From Ectopseudomonas composti (GTDB lineage: Bacteria; Pseudomonadota; Gammaproteobacteria; Pseudomonadales; Pseudomonadaceae), in the NCBI RefSeq assembly GCF_001567565.1, contig NZ_LSSW01000013.1, positions 1 to 64,000 of the forward strand: a DNA stretch of 64,000 bases. The letters run 5' to 3'. Numbering within the stretch: the stretch's first letter is position 1; every line of letters starts with the position of its first letter. Shown piece after piece: positions 16,896 through 25,809 of this stretch. The notes below the pieces were generated by a model. That model searched no databases. It saw only the letters and a program-made list of their open reading frames with translations, and was not told where the DNA came from. The position numbers were made by a program, and so were the translations under genes.

Positions 16896-18341
16896 ATGAC
16901 TTCCAGCATCTTCTGGTACGACTACGAGACCACCGGTATCAATCCGCGTTGTGACCGTCCGCTGCAGGTGGCAGGTATCCGTACCGATGAGGCGCTGAAC
17001 GAAATCGGCGAACCGCTGAACATCTACTGCCGACCCAGCGACGATATTCTGCCGCACCCTGCGGCCTGTCTGGTGACCGGTATCGACCCGCAACGCCTGC
17101 AACAGCAGGGGCTCGATGAGGGCGAGTTCATGACGCGGGTGCACGCCGCGCTCTCGGCACCGGGTACCTGTGGCGCCGGTTACAACAGCTTGCGCTTCGA
17201 TGACGAGGTGACGCGTTACAGCCTCTATCGCAACTTCTTCGACCCCTATGCGCGCGAGTGGCAGGGCGGCAACAGCCGCTGGGACTTGATCGATCTGGTG
17301 CGCACGGCCTATGCGTTGCGCCCCGAAGGCATCGAGTGGCCCGAGGAGCAGGGGCGGGTGTCGCTCAAGCTGGAGCGGCTGACCCAGGCCAACGGTATCG
17401 ATCATGGCCAGGCGCATGACGCGCTCTCCGATGTGCGCGCCACCATTGGCCTGGCGCGTCTGCTGCGTGACCGGCAGCCACGGCTTTACGACTTTCTCTA
17501 TCAACTGCGTAGCAAGCAGCGCGTCATGGACCAGATTCGCCTGCTTCAACCGGTCTTGCATATCTCCGGACGTTTCTCGGCTGCGCGCCATTACCTGGCG
17601 CCCGTGTTACCGCTGGCCTGGCATCCGCGCAATCGCAACGCGCTGATCGTCTGCGACCTGCAGGCCGACCCATCGCCGCTGCTGAACCTGGACGCCGATA
17701 CCCTGCGCAGCCGTCTTTACACCCGCCGTGAGGAACTGGCCGAGGGTGAGGCGCCGGTGCCGCTGAAACTGCTGCATATCAATCGCTGTCCGGTGGTGGC
17801 GCCGCTTTCGGTACTGCGCGAGGCCGATCGGCAGCGCCTGCAGCTGGACTGGTCGAACTGCGAGCGCCATGTCGAGACGCTGACGAACGAACAACCGCTA
17901 TGGCAGGACAAACTGGCGGCCATATACGCTGAAGAGGCTTTCGCTGGAAGTAATGATCCCGAACAGCAGCTTTACGATGGTTTTATTGGTGATCGAGATC
18001 GTCGGTTGTGTGAGCAGGTGCGTCGTGCCCAGCCTCAGGCATTGGCCGGCGATAAATGGCCGTTCGACGATGCGCGATTGCCAGAGTTGCTGTTTCGCTA
18101 TCGGGCTCGCAATTTCCCGGAGAGTCTTTCAGTGACCGAGCGTCAACGCTGGACGGACTTCTGTTGCCGGCGACTGGCCGACCCGGAGTACGGGGCGCCC
18201 AATACGCTGGCGCAATTTCATGCTGCGCTGGAGCAGTTGCGCGTTGACTGCAACCCGGACCAATTGCAACTTCTTCAGCAGTGGCAGGCGTATGCGGAAC
18301 AAGTGCAATCGCGTCTGGCTGCGAGTTCAGCGGCTGTGTAA
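16896..18341 (+). CDS. sbcB: Exodeoxyribonuclease I
   Basis: The protein has 481 residues, close to the E. coli enzyme. The N-terminal DEDD exonuclease carries its metal ligands in FWYDYETTG (about 7-13), GYNSLRFDDE (about 90-99) and GQAHDALSDVRAT (about 170-180, giving His and Asp). SH3-like and helical C-terminal domains follow. It degrades single-stranded DNA from the 3' end in recombination and mismatch repair. GGAG lies 9 bases before the ATG. The order sbcB, mvaT, purU matches P. aeruginosa as I recall it. Confidence 0.95.
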   Translation: MTSSIFWYDYETTGINPRCDRPLQVAGIRTDEALNEIGEPLNIYCRPSDDILPHPAACLVTGIDPQRLQQQGLDEGEFMTRVHAALSAPGTCGAGYNSLRFDDEVTRYSLYRNFFDPYAREWQGGNSRWDLIDLVRTAYALRPEGIEWPEEQGRVSLKLERLTQANGIDHGQAHDALSDVRATIGLARLLRDRQPRLYDFLYQLRSKQRVMDQIRLLQPVLHISGRFSAARHYLAPVLPLAWHPRNRNALIVCDLQADPSPLLNLDADTLRSRLYTRREELAEGEAPVPLKLLHINRCPVVAPLSVLREADRQRLQLDWSNCERHVETLTNEQPLWQDKLAAIYAEEAFAGSNDPEQQLYDGFIGDRDRRLCEQVRRAQPQALAGDKWPFDDARLPELLFRYRARNFPESLSVTERQRWTDFCCRRLADPEYGAPNTLAQFHAALEQLRVDCNPDQLQLLQQWQAYAEQVQSRLAASSAAV

Positions 18342-18534
18342 TTAGACGAGAAAACACTGCGGTGATGGCTCTATCGCAACGCCGTGGTCGAAGTTTTGTA
18401 AGAAAAGTGCAGCGGGCGGGAACTTTTTGGTTTGCTGTCAGTAAGGCGGTAGTCAGGCTAATTGAGTGTGGTCAGGCGCGAGGCAAGGGATTGCCCAAAA
18501 CTGTTCTCGGACGATGCTGAAAAACGCGCAATAA

Positions 18535-18559
18535 AAAACGCCAGCATGGCTGGCGTTTT
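18535..18559 (-). terminator. Terminator of mvaT
   Basis: AAAACGCCAGC / GCTGGCGTTTT stem of 11 bp with a three-base loop, 16 bases beyond the mvaT stop. The 190 bases between it and the sbcB stop show no gene. Confidence 0.9.
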
Positions 18560-18575
18560 GGGTGTCGCTCAGATG

Positions 18576-18950
18576 TTAGCCCAGCAGCGTGGCCCAACCT
18601 TCGACGACGTCGGCGCCCCACTTGGCTTTCCACTCTTTCAGAGTCTTGTGGTTGCCGCCTTTGGTTTCGATCACTTCGCCGCTGTGCGGGTTCTTGTACT
18701 GCTTGACCTTGCGCGCACGCTTGGTAGTGGTCGGCTTGCTGGCGCGTACGCCTTTGGTGCTTTTGGCTTCAGGGTCGAGCAGGGCGATGATGTCGCGCAG
18801 CGACTTCTGATATTCGCCCATCAGAGTGCGCAGTTTGCCTTCGAACTCCAGTTCTTTCTTCAGCTTGTCGTCTTGCGACAGGTTTTTCAGACGCTCTTGC
18901 AGTTCCTTGATGGCTTCTTCTGTAGCGCGGTATTCGTTGATCAGCGACAT
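18576..18950 (-). CDS. mvaT: H-NS-like silencer MvaT
   Basis: The protein has 124 residues, the usual MvaT length. The N-terminal coiled coil (MSLINEYRATEEAIKELQ, about 1-60) mediates dimer and higher-order assembly. A flexible Lys/Thr/Arg linker (about 65-85) leads to the AT-rich DNA-binding domain with YKNPHSGEVIETKGGNHKTL. MvaT silences horizontally acquired AT-rich genes in Pseudomonas and pairs with MvaU. ATG at 18950 gives the standard MSLINEY start, and the ATG two codons earlier is rejected. This is strong evidence for the genus. Confidence 0.97.
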   Translation of the reverse strand: MSLINEYRATEEAIKELQERLKNLSQDDKLKKELEFEGKLRTLMGEYQKSLRDIIALLDPEAKSTKGVRASKPTTTKRARKVKQYKNPHSGEVIETKGGNHKTLKEWKAKWGADVVEGWATLLG

Positions 18951-18997
18951 GGGCATTACCTTGGCGTGAATAAATCAATGCGGTGGACAGTGAGCCA

Positions 18998-19026
18998 ATA
19001 ATAGTCACGCACTTATAACAAGTAAA
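18998..19026 (-). promoter_or_regulatory. Probable sigma-70 promoter of mvaT
   Basis: On the minus strand TTTACT (19021-19026) and TATTAT (18998-19003) are 17 bases apart. This places the start of transcription about 40 bases before the mvaT ATG. Confidence 0.5.
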
Positions 19027-19247
19027 CAGCGAATATTGAAATGACTGCACGACCGTGCAACGCCTTGTGTCGCACGCGCCCAAATTAAATTGACTGTTGC
19101 AACTCGTTGGTAAATTCAATGCGCTTTAGTAGTGCACTTTCTCTCGGCACGGCCGAGTGCTTCAACGTTGCGCCGTTGCTGCAGTTTTTCCGGCATATCG
19201 TTAGAATGCCCGACTTTTGCGCCGCCATTGGCATTGGGGTTTTAGTC

Positions 19248-20099
19248 ATGCGTACGTTCAGATTGGTCATTTCCTGCCCTGACCGCGTCGGCATCGTTGC
19301 CAAAGTCAGTAATTTCCTCGCCACCTATAACGGCTGGATTACCGAAGCCAGTCACCACTCCGATACACAGAGTGGCTGGTTCTTCATGCGCCATGAAATT
19401 CGTGCGGACTCGCTGCCGTTCGACCTCGACGGTTTCAAGCAGGCCTTCTCGCCCATTGCCCGTGAGTTCTCCATGGACTGGCGTGTCACCGATTCGGCGC
19501 AGAAGAAGCGTGTGGTGTTGATGGCGAGCCGTGAGTCGCATTGCCTGGCCGATCTGCTGCATCGTTGGCACAGCAATGAACTCGATTGCGAGATTCCCTG
19601 CGTGATCGCCAACCACGACGATCTGCGCAGCATGGTCGAGTGGCATGGCATTCCTTACTTCCATGTGCCGGTTGACCCCAAGGACAAGGCCCCGGCCTTC
19701 GCCGAGGTGGAGCGCCTGGTCAAGGAGCACGCAGCCGATGTCATCGTCCTGGCGCGCTACATGCAGATCCTGCCACCTGCGCTGTGCGCCGAGTTTGCCC
19801 AGCGCGTGATCAACATTCACCACAGCTTCCTGCCGTCGTTCGTCGGCGCCAAGCCCTATCACCAGGCTTCGTTGCGCGGCGTGAAGCTGATCGGTGCCAC
19901 CTCGCACTACGTGACCGAGGAACTGGACGCCGGCCCGATCATCGAGCAGGACGTGGTGCGGGTGACTCACCGCGACGACATCGAAGAAATGGTGCGTCTG
20001 GGCAAGGACGTGGAGAAGATGGTTCTGTCTCGTGGGCTACGCTATCACTTGGAAGACCGAGTGCTGGTACACGACAACAAGACGGTGGTATTCGACTGA
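19248..20099 (+). CDS. purU: Formyltetrahydrofolate deformylase (first copy)
   Basis: The protein has 283 residues. An N-terminal ACT domain (RLVISCPDRVGIVAKV, about 3-80) precedes a formyltransferase-fold hydrolase with [10 protein letters not shown] near 226 and HYVTEELDAGPIIEQD near 250. These hold the catalytic Asn, His and Asp. It hydrolyses 10-formyl-THF to THF and formate. ATG at 19248 gives the normal N-terminus. Upstream in-frame ATGs lack a ribosome site. It is next to mvaT as in P. aeruginosa (purU1). A second copy lies at 47638-48501 in a C1 operon. Confidence 0.93.
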   Translation: MRTFRLVISCPDRVGIVAKVSNFLATYNGWITEASHHSDTQSGWFFMRHEIRADSLPFDLDGFKQAFSPIAREFSMDWRVTDSAQKKRVVLMASRESHCLADLLHRWHSNELDCEIPCVIANHDDLRSMVEWHGIPYFHVPVDPKDKAPAFAEVERLVKEHAADVIVLARYMQILPPALCAEFAQRVINIHHSFLPSFVGAKPYHQASLRGVKLIGATSHYVTEELDAGPIIEQDVVRVTHRDDIEEMVRLGKDVEKMVLSRGLRYHLEDRVLVHDNKTVVFD

Positions 20100-20144
20100 T
20101 CTTGCGGCGTGGGCTGGCCCGATGCATGTCCGAGGAGAACGCCC

Positions 20145-20570
20145 ATGCTCAAGTCCATCAAGGTGCGTGACTACATGACTCGCCATCTGGTGACCTTCAG
20201 ATCGGATACCGACCTGTTCACCGCCATCAATCGATTGCTGGAGCACCGTATTTCCGGAGCTCCGGTGGTCGATTCGCAGGGCCACCTGATTGGTCTGTTG
20301 TCCGAGGGGGACTGCCTGCGCGGCATTCTCTCTGGTGCCTATTACGAGGCTATCGGTGGCAACGTCAGCACCTACATGACGACAGCGGTCGAGACGGTCA
20401 GCCCGGAAGCGGACATCATCGAGCTGTCCGAGCGTTTCCTGCGTGGCCGGCGTCGGCGCATGCCGGTGATCGAGAATGGTCGTCTGGTCGGGCAGATCAG
20501 CCGGCATGACGTGCTTCGTGCGGTGAAGGAATTCGCTCAGCACGAGCAGGGTGAGCTGAGCATCGGTTGA
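20145..20570 (+). CDS. CBS-domain pair protein
   Basis: The protein has 141 residues and consists of two CBS motifs: VRDYMTRHLVTFRSDTDLFTA (about 6-26) with GAPVVDSQGHLIGLLSEGD, then VSTYMTTAVETVSPEADI with RMPVIENGRLVGQISRHD. Stand-alone CBS pairs usually bind adenine nucleotides and regulate a partner. GAGGAG lies 9 bases before ATG 20145, so the upstream ATG is rejected. It follows purU by 45 bases and is followed by a small gene, perhaps as one transcript. Confidence 0.85.
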   Translation: MLKSIKVRDYMTRHLVTFRSDTDLFTAINRLLEHRISGAPVVDSQGHLIGLLSEGDCLRGILSGAYYEAIGGNVSTYMTTAVETVSPEADIIELSERFLRGRRRRMPVIENGRLVGQISRHDVLRAVKEFAQHEQGELSIG

Positions 20571-20580
20571 GGGTGGGGCA

Positions 20581-20757
20581 ATGAGCGATCCGCTGGACAA
20601 GGCCACTTCCAAGGCGCCGCCGACTCTGGGCGAAGGTTGTGTGCGGCGCTATGACCCTGAGGCGCTGACGGACGAGGATGGCACCGATTTTCCCGAGGCT
20701 GCCGAGCTGTGGCGACAGCTGCAACAGCCGCAAGAGCCGAAGTCCGACAATGAGTGA
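20581..20757 (+). CDS. Small 58-residue conserved-looking protein
   Basis: This short reading frame begins MSDPLDKATSKAPPTLGEGC and ends in a charged Gln/Pro/Glu tail. It starts 11 bases after the CBS gene with GAGGGTGGGG as a ribosome site and stops just before a terminator. It has no membrane segment or known motif. The good ribosome site, tight spacing and codon use like its neighbours support a real gene of unknown function. Confidence 0.65.
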   Translation: MSDPLDKATSKAPPTLGEGCVRRYDPEALTDEDGTDFPEAAELWRQLQQPQEPKSDNE

Positions 20758-20762
20758 AGAAC

Positions 20763-20790
20763 ACAGGGCGCCATGCAGGCGCCCTGTTTC
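20763..20790. terminator. Bidirectional terminator between the small gene and the chemoreceptor
   Basis: ACAGGGCGCC / GGCGCCCTGT stem with a five-base loop followed by TTT, located between convergent genes ending at 20757 and 20803. Confidence 0.8.
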
Positions 20791-20802
20791 ATGTTGCTCG
20801 GC

Positions 20803-22680
20803 TCAGATGCGGAAGCTGTCGACCAGGTGCTTGAGGCGCACCGCCTGTTGCTCCAGGTCGCCGCAAGCGCGCAGGGTGGACTGCAGGTTCTCCACGCCCT
20901 CCTGATTGAGGGTGTTGATCTCGATGATGTCCATGTTCAACGACTCGATCACCGAGGTCTGCTCTTCGGTAGCTGTGGCCACCGACTGGTTCATACCGTC
21001 GATGTCGCCGATACGGGCTGTCACGGTGCCCAGGCGCTCACCGGCCTGATTGGCGATTTTCACGCTGTCTTCGCTGTAGCGCTGGCTCTCGGTCATGGTG
21101 GTAACCGACTCGCGCGAGCCGACTTGCAGCTCCTCGATCATCTTCTCGATTTCCTGCGCCGATTCCTGGGTACGGTGCGCCAGATTGCGCACTTCGTCGG
21201 CGACCACGGCGAAACCACGACCGGCTTCACCGGCGCGCGCGGCTTCGATGGCGGCGTTGAGTGCGAGCAGGTTGGTCTGCTGGGAAATGCTCTTGATCAC
21301 TTCGAGAATCTGGCCGATGTCTGAGGTCTTGCTGTTGAGCATTTCGATCTTGGCGCAGGCGTCGCTGATCTTGTCCGAGAGTTCGCTCATCGAGCGGATC
21401 GCCTGTTGCACCACCTTGCCACCGTCCTCTGCTTGATGGCGTGCATCCGAGGCCTGATTCGAGGCGTCGGCGGCGTTGCGGGCGATTTCCTGGGCGGCGG
21501 CGCCGAGCTGGTTGATCGCCGCCGCCACGCTGTTGGTGCGGCTGGCCTGCTCGTCGGAGTTGGCCATCGACGAGTTGGAGGCGTTGACCACCAGCTTGGC
21601 CACTTCGTTGACCTGAACGGTGGCGGATGACACTTCTCGGATGGAGCTGTGGATTCGCTCGACGAAGCGGTTGAAGGAACTGGCGAGGGCGCCGAATTCG
21701 TCGTTGGACTGAATCGCCAGGCGCTTTGTCAGGTCACCTTCGCCCTGGGCGATGTCCTCCATGGCGGTGCCCATGGTGGTCAGTGGCTGCATCAGCACGC
21801 GGATTAGCAGGCCGAGCAGGGCGATGATCAGCACCACGGCGATGACCATGGCGACGATGGCTGAGGTGCGGAACTCGCTCAGCATGCTGTAGGCCTGGGT
21901 CTTGTCGACCGACAAGCCGACGTACCACTGTACCGAGGGCAGGCCCTTGATCGGGGTGAAGGTCAGGATGCGGGTCTGGCCATCCTGCTCCACTTCGCTG
22001 AACGTGCTGCTGATCGGTGGTGTGTTCTGCGGGTAGAGATCGCTAAGGTTCTTCATCACCAGGTTCTTGTCCGGGTGAACCAGAATCTTGCCGTCGCTGC
22101 TGACCAGAAAGGCATAGCCCATGCCGTCGAAATCCAGCGAATTGATGATGGTCACCAGGGTCTGCAGGTTGAGGTCGCCACCGACCACACCGACCGCAGG
22201 CACGGGGGTGGCGATGGTCATGATCGGTACGTTGGTGGCTGCATCGATATAGGGCTCGGTCAGGGTCGTGCCGCCGGCCGCTTGGGCGTCCTTGTACCAG
22301 GGCCGGGCTCTTGGATCGTAGCCATCGGGCATCTTCTCGTCCGGGCGCATGGTGAAGGCGCCCTGGGCGGTACCCAGATAGATGAAGGCGAAGGTGTTGG
22401 CCAGCGCCTTCTGTTCGAGCAGCTTGATCACATGATCAGTGCTGCTGTCGCCGGCGAAGGACTGGGCGACGGTTTCGACCAGCAGAATGCGCCCATCCAG
22501 CCAGTTCTGGATGTTGTTGGCGGTGACATCGCCCATTTCGCGCAGGTAATTCTGCAGATCGTCATGTATCGCATTGCGCTGCAGGTAGTCGTTATAGAGG
22601 GTGAACAGCGAGAAGGCCGCAATCACCACCAGTGAGGCGGCGAGCAGGATCTTGTGGCTAAAACGCAGGGAGTTGGCCAT
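20803..22680 (-). CDS. PctA-type amino-acid chemoreceptor (dCache_1 MCP)
   Basis: The protein has 625 residues. A transmembrane helix (about 10-30) precedes a periplasmic dCache domain (about 32-275), a second helix (about 280-300), HAMP, and an MCP signalling domain whose tip is [20 protein letters not shown]. The dCache amino-acid-binding residues are all present: Tyr121, Arg126, Trp128, Tyr129, Tyr144 and Asp169. There is no CheR-binding tail (it ends VDSFRI). P. aeruginosa PctA/PctB/PctC have this architecture and length and lie near purU and a HerA-like gene, as here. It should mediate chemotaxis to amino acids or GABA. ATG 22680 is chosen as the only start giving a normal signal anchor. 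Confidence 0.9.
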   Translation of the reverse strand: MANSLRFSHKILLAASLVVIAAFSLFTLYNDYLQRNAIHDDLQNYLREMGDVTANNIQNWLDGRILLVETVAQSFAGDSSTDHVIKLLEQKALANTFAFIYLGTAQGAFTMRPDEKMPDGYDPRARPWYKDAQAAGGTTLTEPYIDAATNVPIMTIATPVPAVGVVGGDLNLQTLVTIINSLDFDGMGYAFLVSSDGKILVHPDKNLVMKNLSDLYPQNTPPISSTFSEVEQDGQTRILTFTPIKGLPSVQWYVGLSVDKTQAYSMLSEFRTSAIVAMVIAVVLIIALLGLLIRVLMQPLTTMGTAMEDIAQGEGDLTKRLAIQSNDEFGALASSFNRFVERIHSSIREVSSATVQVNEVAKLVVNASNSSMANSDEQASRTNSVAAAINQLGAAAQEIARNAADASNQASDARHQAEDGGKVVQQAIRSMSELSDKISDACAKIEMLNSKTSDIGQILEVIKSISQQTNLLALNAAIEAARAGEAGRGFAVVADEVRNLAHRTQESAQEIEKMIEELQVGSRESVTTMTESQRYSEDSVKIANQAGERLGTVTARIGDIDGMNQSVATATEEQTSVIESLNMDIIEINTLNQEGVENLQSTLRACGDLEQQAVRLKHLVDSFRI

Positions 22681-22828
22681 GGTCGTGCCTCCGGTTGACG
22701 GCTGATTGTTTCCGCCAACCGGCATCTGCCGGATTGCGGAAGCCTGCCAGACCAAGCGAAGATCGTTCGCCGGTCTGACTTCCGTGTCGGCATATCTGCA
22801 GTAAAGCGCTAACTCAGAGGATGGCAAG

Positions 22829-24313
22829 ATGCCTGCAACTTCACAGTTCATCATGGGGGCCGACAGCCAGGGGATGCCGGTTGGCCAGCCGCTGCGTCTG
22901 GCCAATCGTCATGGTCTGATCGCAGGTGCTACCGGTACCGGTAAAACGGTCACTCTGCAGCGTCTGATCGAGACGTTCAGCGACGCTGGCGTGGCGGTAT
23001 TCGCTGCCGATGTCAAAGGTGACCTGTGTGGTCTTGGCGCTGCCGGCGCACCGCAAGGCAAGGTCGCCGAGCGCATTGCCAGCATGCCTTGGCTGAACCA
23101 TCAGCCGCAGGCCTATCCGGTGACCCTGTGGGACGTGCGCGGGCAGAGCGGTCACCCCTTGCGCACCACCCTCAGCGAGATGGGGCCGCTGCTGCTTGGC
23201 GCACTGCTCGAGCTGACCGACAGCCAGCAAGCGGCGCTCTATGCGGCGTTCAAGGTGGCTGACCGCGAGGGGCTGCTGCTGCTCGATCTGAAGGACCTGA
23301 AAGCGCTGCTTGGCTACCTCAAGGACAATCCACAGGTGCTGGGCGCGGACAGCGCGCTGTTCACCAGTGCCTCCGCGCAGGCACTGTTGCGTCGTCTGGC
23401 CGGGCTGGAGCAGCAAGGCGCCGAGGCGCTGTTCGGCGAGCCGGCGTTGCAACTCGAAGACCTGCTGCACCCGGACCGCGACGGCCGCGGCCGTGTGCAC
23501 TTGCTCGATGCCTCTCGTCTGGTTCATGAAGCGCCCAAGGTCTATGCCACCTTCCTGCTGTGGCTGTTGGCCGAACTGTTCGAACAACTACCGGAGCGCG
23601 GTGACGCGGACAAACCGGTGCTGGCGCTGTTCTTCGACGAGGCGCATCTGCTCTTTCAGGGTACGCCGAAGGCCTTGCAGGAGCGCCTGGAGCAGGTAGT
23701 GCGGCTGATTCGTTCCAAGGGCGTAGGGGTGTATTTCGTCACCCAATCGCCCAGCGATCTGCCGGACGATGTGCTGGCCCAACTGGGTCTGCGCATCCAG
23801 CACGGCTTGCGCGCCTTCACCGCCAAGGAGCAGAAGGCCCTGCGTGCGGTGGCCGACGGTTTTCGTCCGAACCCGGCGTTCAGCACGCTCAGTGTGCTCA
23901 CCGAGTTGGGGATTGGCGAGGCGTTGGTCGGTACGCTGGAGGAGAAGGGCACGCCGGCCATGGTTCAGCGCGTGGCCATCGCGCCGCCGCAATCACGCAT
24001 CGGCCCGCTAAGCGAAGCCGAGCGAGCGGCACTGGTGCGTCAATCGCCGCTCGCGGGCCGTTACGACAAGCCCAACGATCGTGAGTCGGCCTACGAGCTG
24101 CTTACCGCGCGAGCCGCGCAGGCATCCGCCGAGGTGCTGGCGCCAGCGAGTACCAAGACCAAGGCGGCAGCGCAGGATCAAGGGCTGGGACAGATGGCGG
24201 GCGAGTTGCTTGGCGGTGCGATGAAAAGCGCCTTGCGACAGGCGGCCAATCAAATCGGCCGGCAACTGGTGCGGGGGCTGATGGGGTCGCTCTTGGGCGG
24301 GAAGAAACGCTGA
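22829..24313 (+). CDS. HerA-like ATPase (DUF853, YjgR family)
   Basis: The protein has 494 residues. Walker A is [13 protein letters not shown] (about 31-43), Walker B is [12 protein letters not shown] (about 265-276), and a conserved [23 protein letters not shown] follows (about 300-322). A low-complexity tail carries Ala/Lys/Gln and Gly stretches. Relatives are called DUF853 or HerA-type helicases, and their substrate is not established. GAGGA lies 8 bases before the ATG. It is divergent from the chemoreceptor, an arrangement I recall near pctA in P. aeruginosa. Confidence 0.85.
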   Translation: MPATSQFIMGADSQGMPVGQPLRLANRHGLIAGATGTGKTVTLQRLIETFSDAGVAVFAADVKGDLCGLGAAGAPQGKVAERIASMPWLNHQPQAYPVTLWDVRGQSGHPLRTTLSEMGPLLLGALLELTDSQQAALYAAFKVADREGLLLLDLKDLKALLGYLKDNPQVLGADSALFTSASAQALLRRLAGLEQQGAEALFGEPALQLEDLLHPDRDGRGRVHLLDASRLVHEAPKVYATFLLWLLAELFEQLPERGDADKPVLALFFDEAHLLFQGTPKALQERLEQVVRLIRSKGVGVYFVTQSPSDLPDDVLAQLGLRIQHGLRAFTAKEQKALRAVADGFRPNPAFSTLSVLTELGIGEALVGTLEEKGTPAMVQRVAIAPPQSRIGPLSEAERAALVRQSPLAGRYDKPNDRESAYELLTARAAQASAEVLAPASTKTKAAAQDQGLGQMAGELLGGAMKSALRQAANQIGRQLVRGLMGSLLGGKKR

Positions 24314-24317
24314 AGCC

Positions 24318-24350
24318 AGCTTGCAGCCGCGCTTCACGCGGCTGCAAGCT
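24318..24350. terminator. Hairpin after the HerA-like gene
   Basis: A perfect 14-bp stem (AGCTTGCAGCCGCG and its complement) with a five-base loop lies between convergent genes. There is no strong T-run. Confidence 0.6.
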
Positions 24351-24364
24351 GCTCTCGGGCGGAG

Positions 24365-24583
24365 TCAGTCGTATTCGCTGGCCGCTTCTTTCTTGTCCTG
24401 GCGTTCTTTTTCGATCTTCTCGATTTCTTTGTCGAAAGCCTGATCGAGCAGGCTGGGTCTTTTGCGCCAGGGTTTGCGATCCGGGTCCGGTTGAGCGGCG
24501 TAGGTGATGACTTCTCCGCCGTATACATCCTTGTAACGCTGCGCCTGGCGCTCGAGTTCGGCGCGCAGTTCGTCTTTCGTCAC
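24365..24583 (-). CDS. Small charged protein of unknown function
   Basis: The protein has 72 residues from a GTG start (first residues [13 protein letters not shown]). It is very rich in Glu, Lys and Arg and probably helical at both ends, around a short central segment [23 protein letters not shown] at 24613 would add ten residues that look unlike coding sequence. AGGTAAAC precedes the chosen start. The protein looks conserved and cytoplasmic, but I recognise no function. Confidence 0.6.
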   Translation of the reverse strand: MTKDELRAELERQAQRYKDVYGGEVITYAAQPDPDRKPWRKRPSLLDQAFDKEIEKIEKERQDKKEAASEYD

Positions 24584-24735
24584 GTGTTTACCTGTCGGTT
24601 GTGATCGGCCCACAGAGCATTCGAAACGCCAAGTTTCGATACGATGTCGGGAGTCGATCTAGGGCTTTTTGGCCTGGGTTGGCCGGGAGAAAACTTTGCA
24701 AAGTGTCATGCTTTGCATCTTTCCCCTTTCTCTTC

Positions 24736-24762
24736 AGTTACTTGTGTATCAGTAACTTTTTT
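24736..24762 (+). terminator. Orphan plus-strand terminator
   Basis: AGTTACT / AGTAACT stem with an eight-base loop followed by TTTTTT. No plus-strand gene ends here. A second hairpin (TGCAAAG / CTTTGCA) lies just upstream near 24697-24717, so a small RNA made from about 24600-24760 is possible. Confidence 0.45.
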
Positions 24763-24826
24763 CCGAGAAAAGTTGCATGGGGCAACGAGTGCTCATTATC
24801 GCCATCGCCCTTCGAATGTCCAGTGA

Positions 24827-25702
24827 TCAGGTGGCCAATGCCTGATATTGCAGGCTGAAGTTCATCTGGCAACTTTGCTCGCTTGCCAGCAGGTGAAGCC
24901 CGGGCCGCCCCGCCAGATGGTGGGCGTTGACCGGGTGAGTGACGGGCTCGAAGCAGAAGAAGTTCTGCGCCTCGGGGCAGAACAAAAGAAATACATCGCT
25001 GCCTTCCGCCTCGCAGACAAGTTGATAACCCGCGTCCGGTTGAATGATGCGAACCTTGCCGGGCCATTGGGTAAAGGCATTGTCGACAAGTTGTTGCGGC
25101 AACAAGGCGGGCTCTTCGAAATTCCAGGTTTGCGGAAGGTCGATCCACTGGCTGGAAAGTTTGCTCTCGTCGCACAACCAGACGCCTGCGGCCTGTGCCT
25201 GGATATGCGTTTGTGCAGTGCGCGGCAGATAGGGGTGGAATCCGAGTCCATACCAGTTGGGCTGCTTACCCAGGTGAGTGGCTTGCAATTCGAGGCGCAG
25301 GCGACCGTCGATCAGGTGCACCTCGAGTCTGGCGCGATAGGCAAAAGGCGTTTGGCTCTCCAGTTGCAGGGTGGCGCTGTCGGATGTCGCATTGACTGTC
25401 TGCCAGGGTTGTTGCCACGCGCTGCCATGTATCGGCAGCGCTTCATGCCCGGTGTTGGCGTTCAGTGCCTGCCAGCCATCCGGTATGGCGAAGCCGCCGC
25501 CGCCGATGCGATTGGACCAGGGCAGCAATGGATAGCAGGCCAGACGCCGAGGATTGGCGGCGGCCAGCGCCTGCTCGTCGCTATGGCGAAGTAGCGGCAG
25601 ACCATCGCTCAGGCGCACCCAGTTGACCAGACTAGCGCCCAGTTCCGGGGCGAGGGTCAGTTGTGTCAGGCTGTCGCGCAGGGTCAGCAGAGGCGTTGTC
25701 AT
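24827..25702 (-). CDS. Aldose 1-epimerase family protein
   Basis: The protein has 291 residues. The mutarotase fold shows YPLLPWSNRIGGGGFAI (about 60-76, substrate Asn-Arg), LPIHGSAW (about 92) and WYGLGFHPYLP (about 148-158, catalytic His), and a Glu in CFEPVTHPVNA near the C-terminus. It interconverts alpha and beta anomers of a sugar, and the exact sugar cannot be read. It is close to the hexuronate cluster at 25810-33707 but on the other strand from the GntR gene. It may act on sugars or uronates taken up there, which is an inference. Confidence 0.85.
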   Translation of the reverse strand: MTTPLLTLRDSLTQLTLAPELGASLVNWVRLSDGLPLLRHSDEQALAAANPRRLACYPLLPWSNRIGGGGFAIPDGWQALNANTGHEALPIHGSAWQQPWQTVNATSDSATLQLESQTPFAYRARLEVHLIDGRLRLELQATHLGKQPNWYGLGFHPYLPRTAQTHIQAQAAGVWLCDESKLSSQWIDLPQTWNFEEPALLPQQLVDNAFTQWPGKVRIIQPDAGYQLVCEAEGSDVFLLFCPEAQNFFCFEPVTHPVNAHHLAGRPGLHLLASEQSCQMNFSLQYQALAT

Positions 25703-25740
25703 TTGGCGTTCCTGAGGCAGTCAGTGTCGGGAATTCATAG

Positions 25741-25768
25741 TGTCATCGTACAACTGCTGGGCTATCAT
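25741..25768 (+). promoter_or_regulatory. Probable promoter and operator of the GntR gene
   Basis: TATCAT (25763-25768) is a fair -10, and a GTGTCA-like -35 lies 17 bases upstream. TGTCATCGTACAAC (25741-25754) overlaps the -35. Its GTCAT and ACAAC halves recur before the LacI-family gene (GTCATACAAC on the minus strand), hinting at shared regulation. Confidence 0.4.
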
Positions 25769-25809
25769 TACGGCAAAGCCTTACGTCTTCAGTCGAGAGC
25801 TCGTCCAAT

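Noticed and set aside
19145..19160. CGGCACG...TGC resembling a sigma-54 promoter before the first purU
   Set aside because: The GG to GC distance is one base too long, which sigma-54 does not accept.
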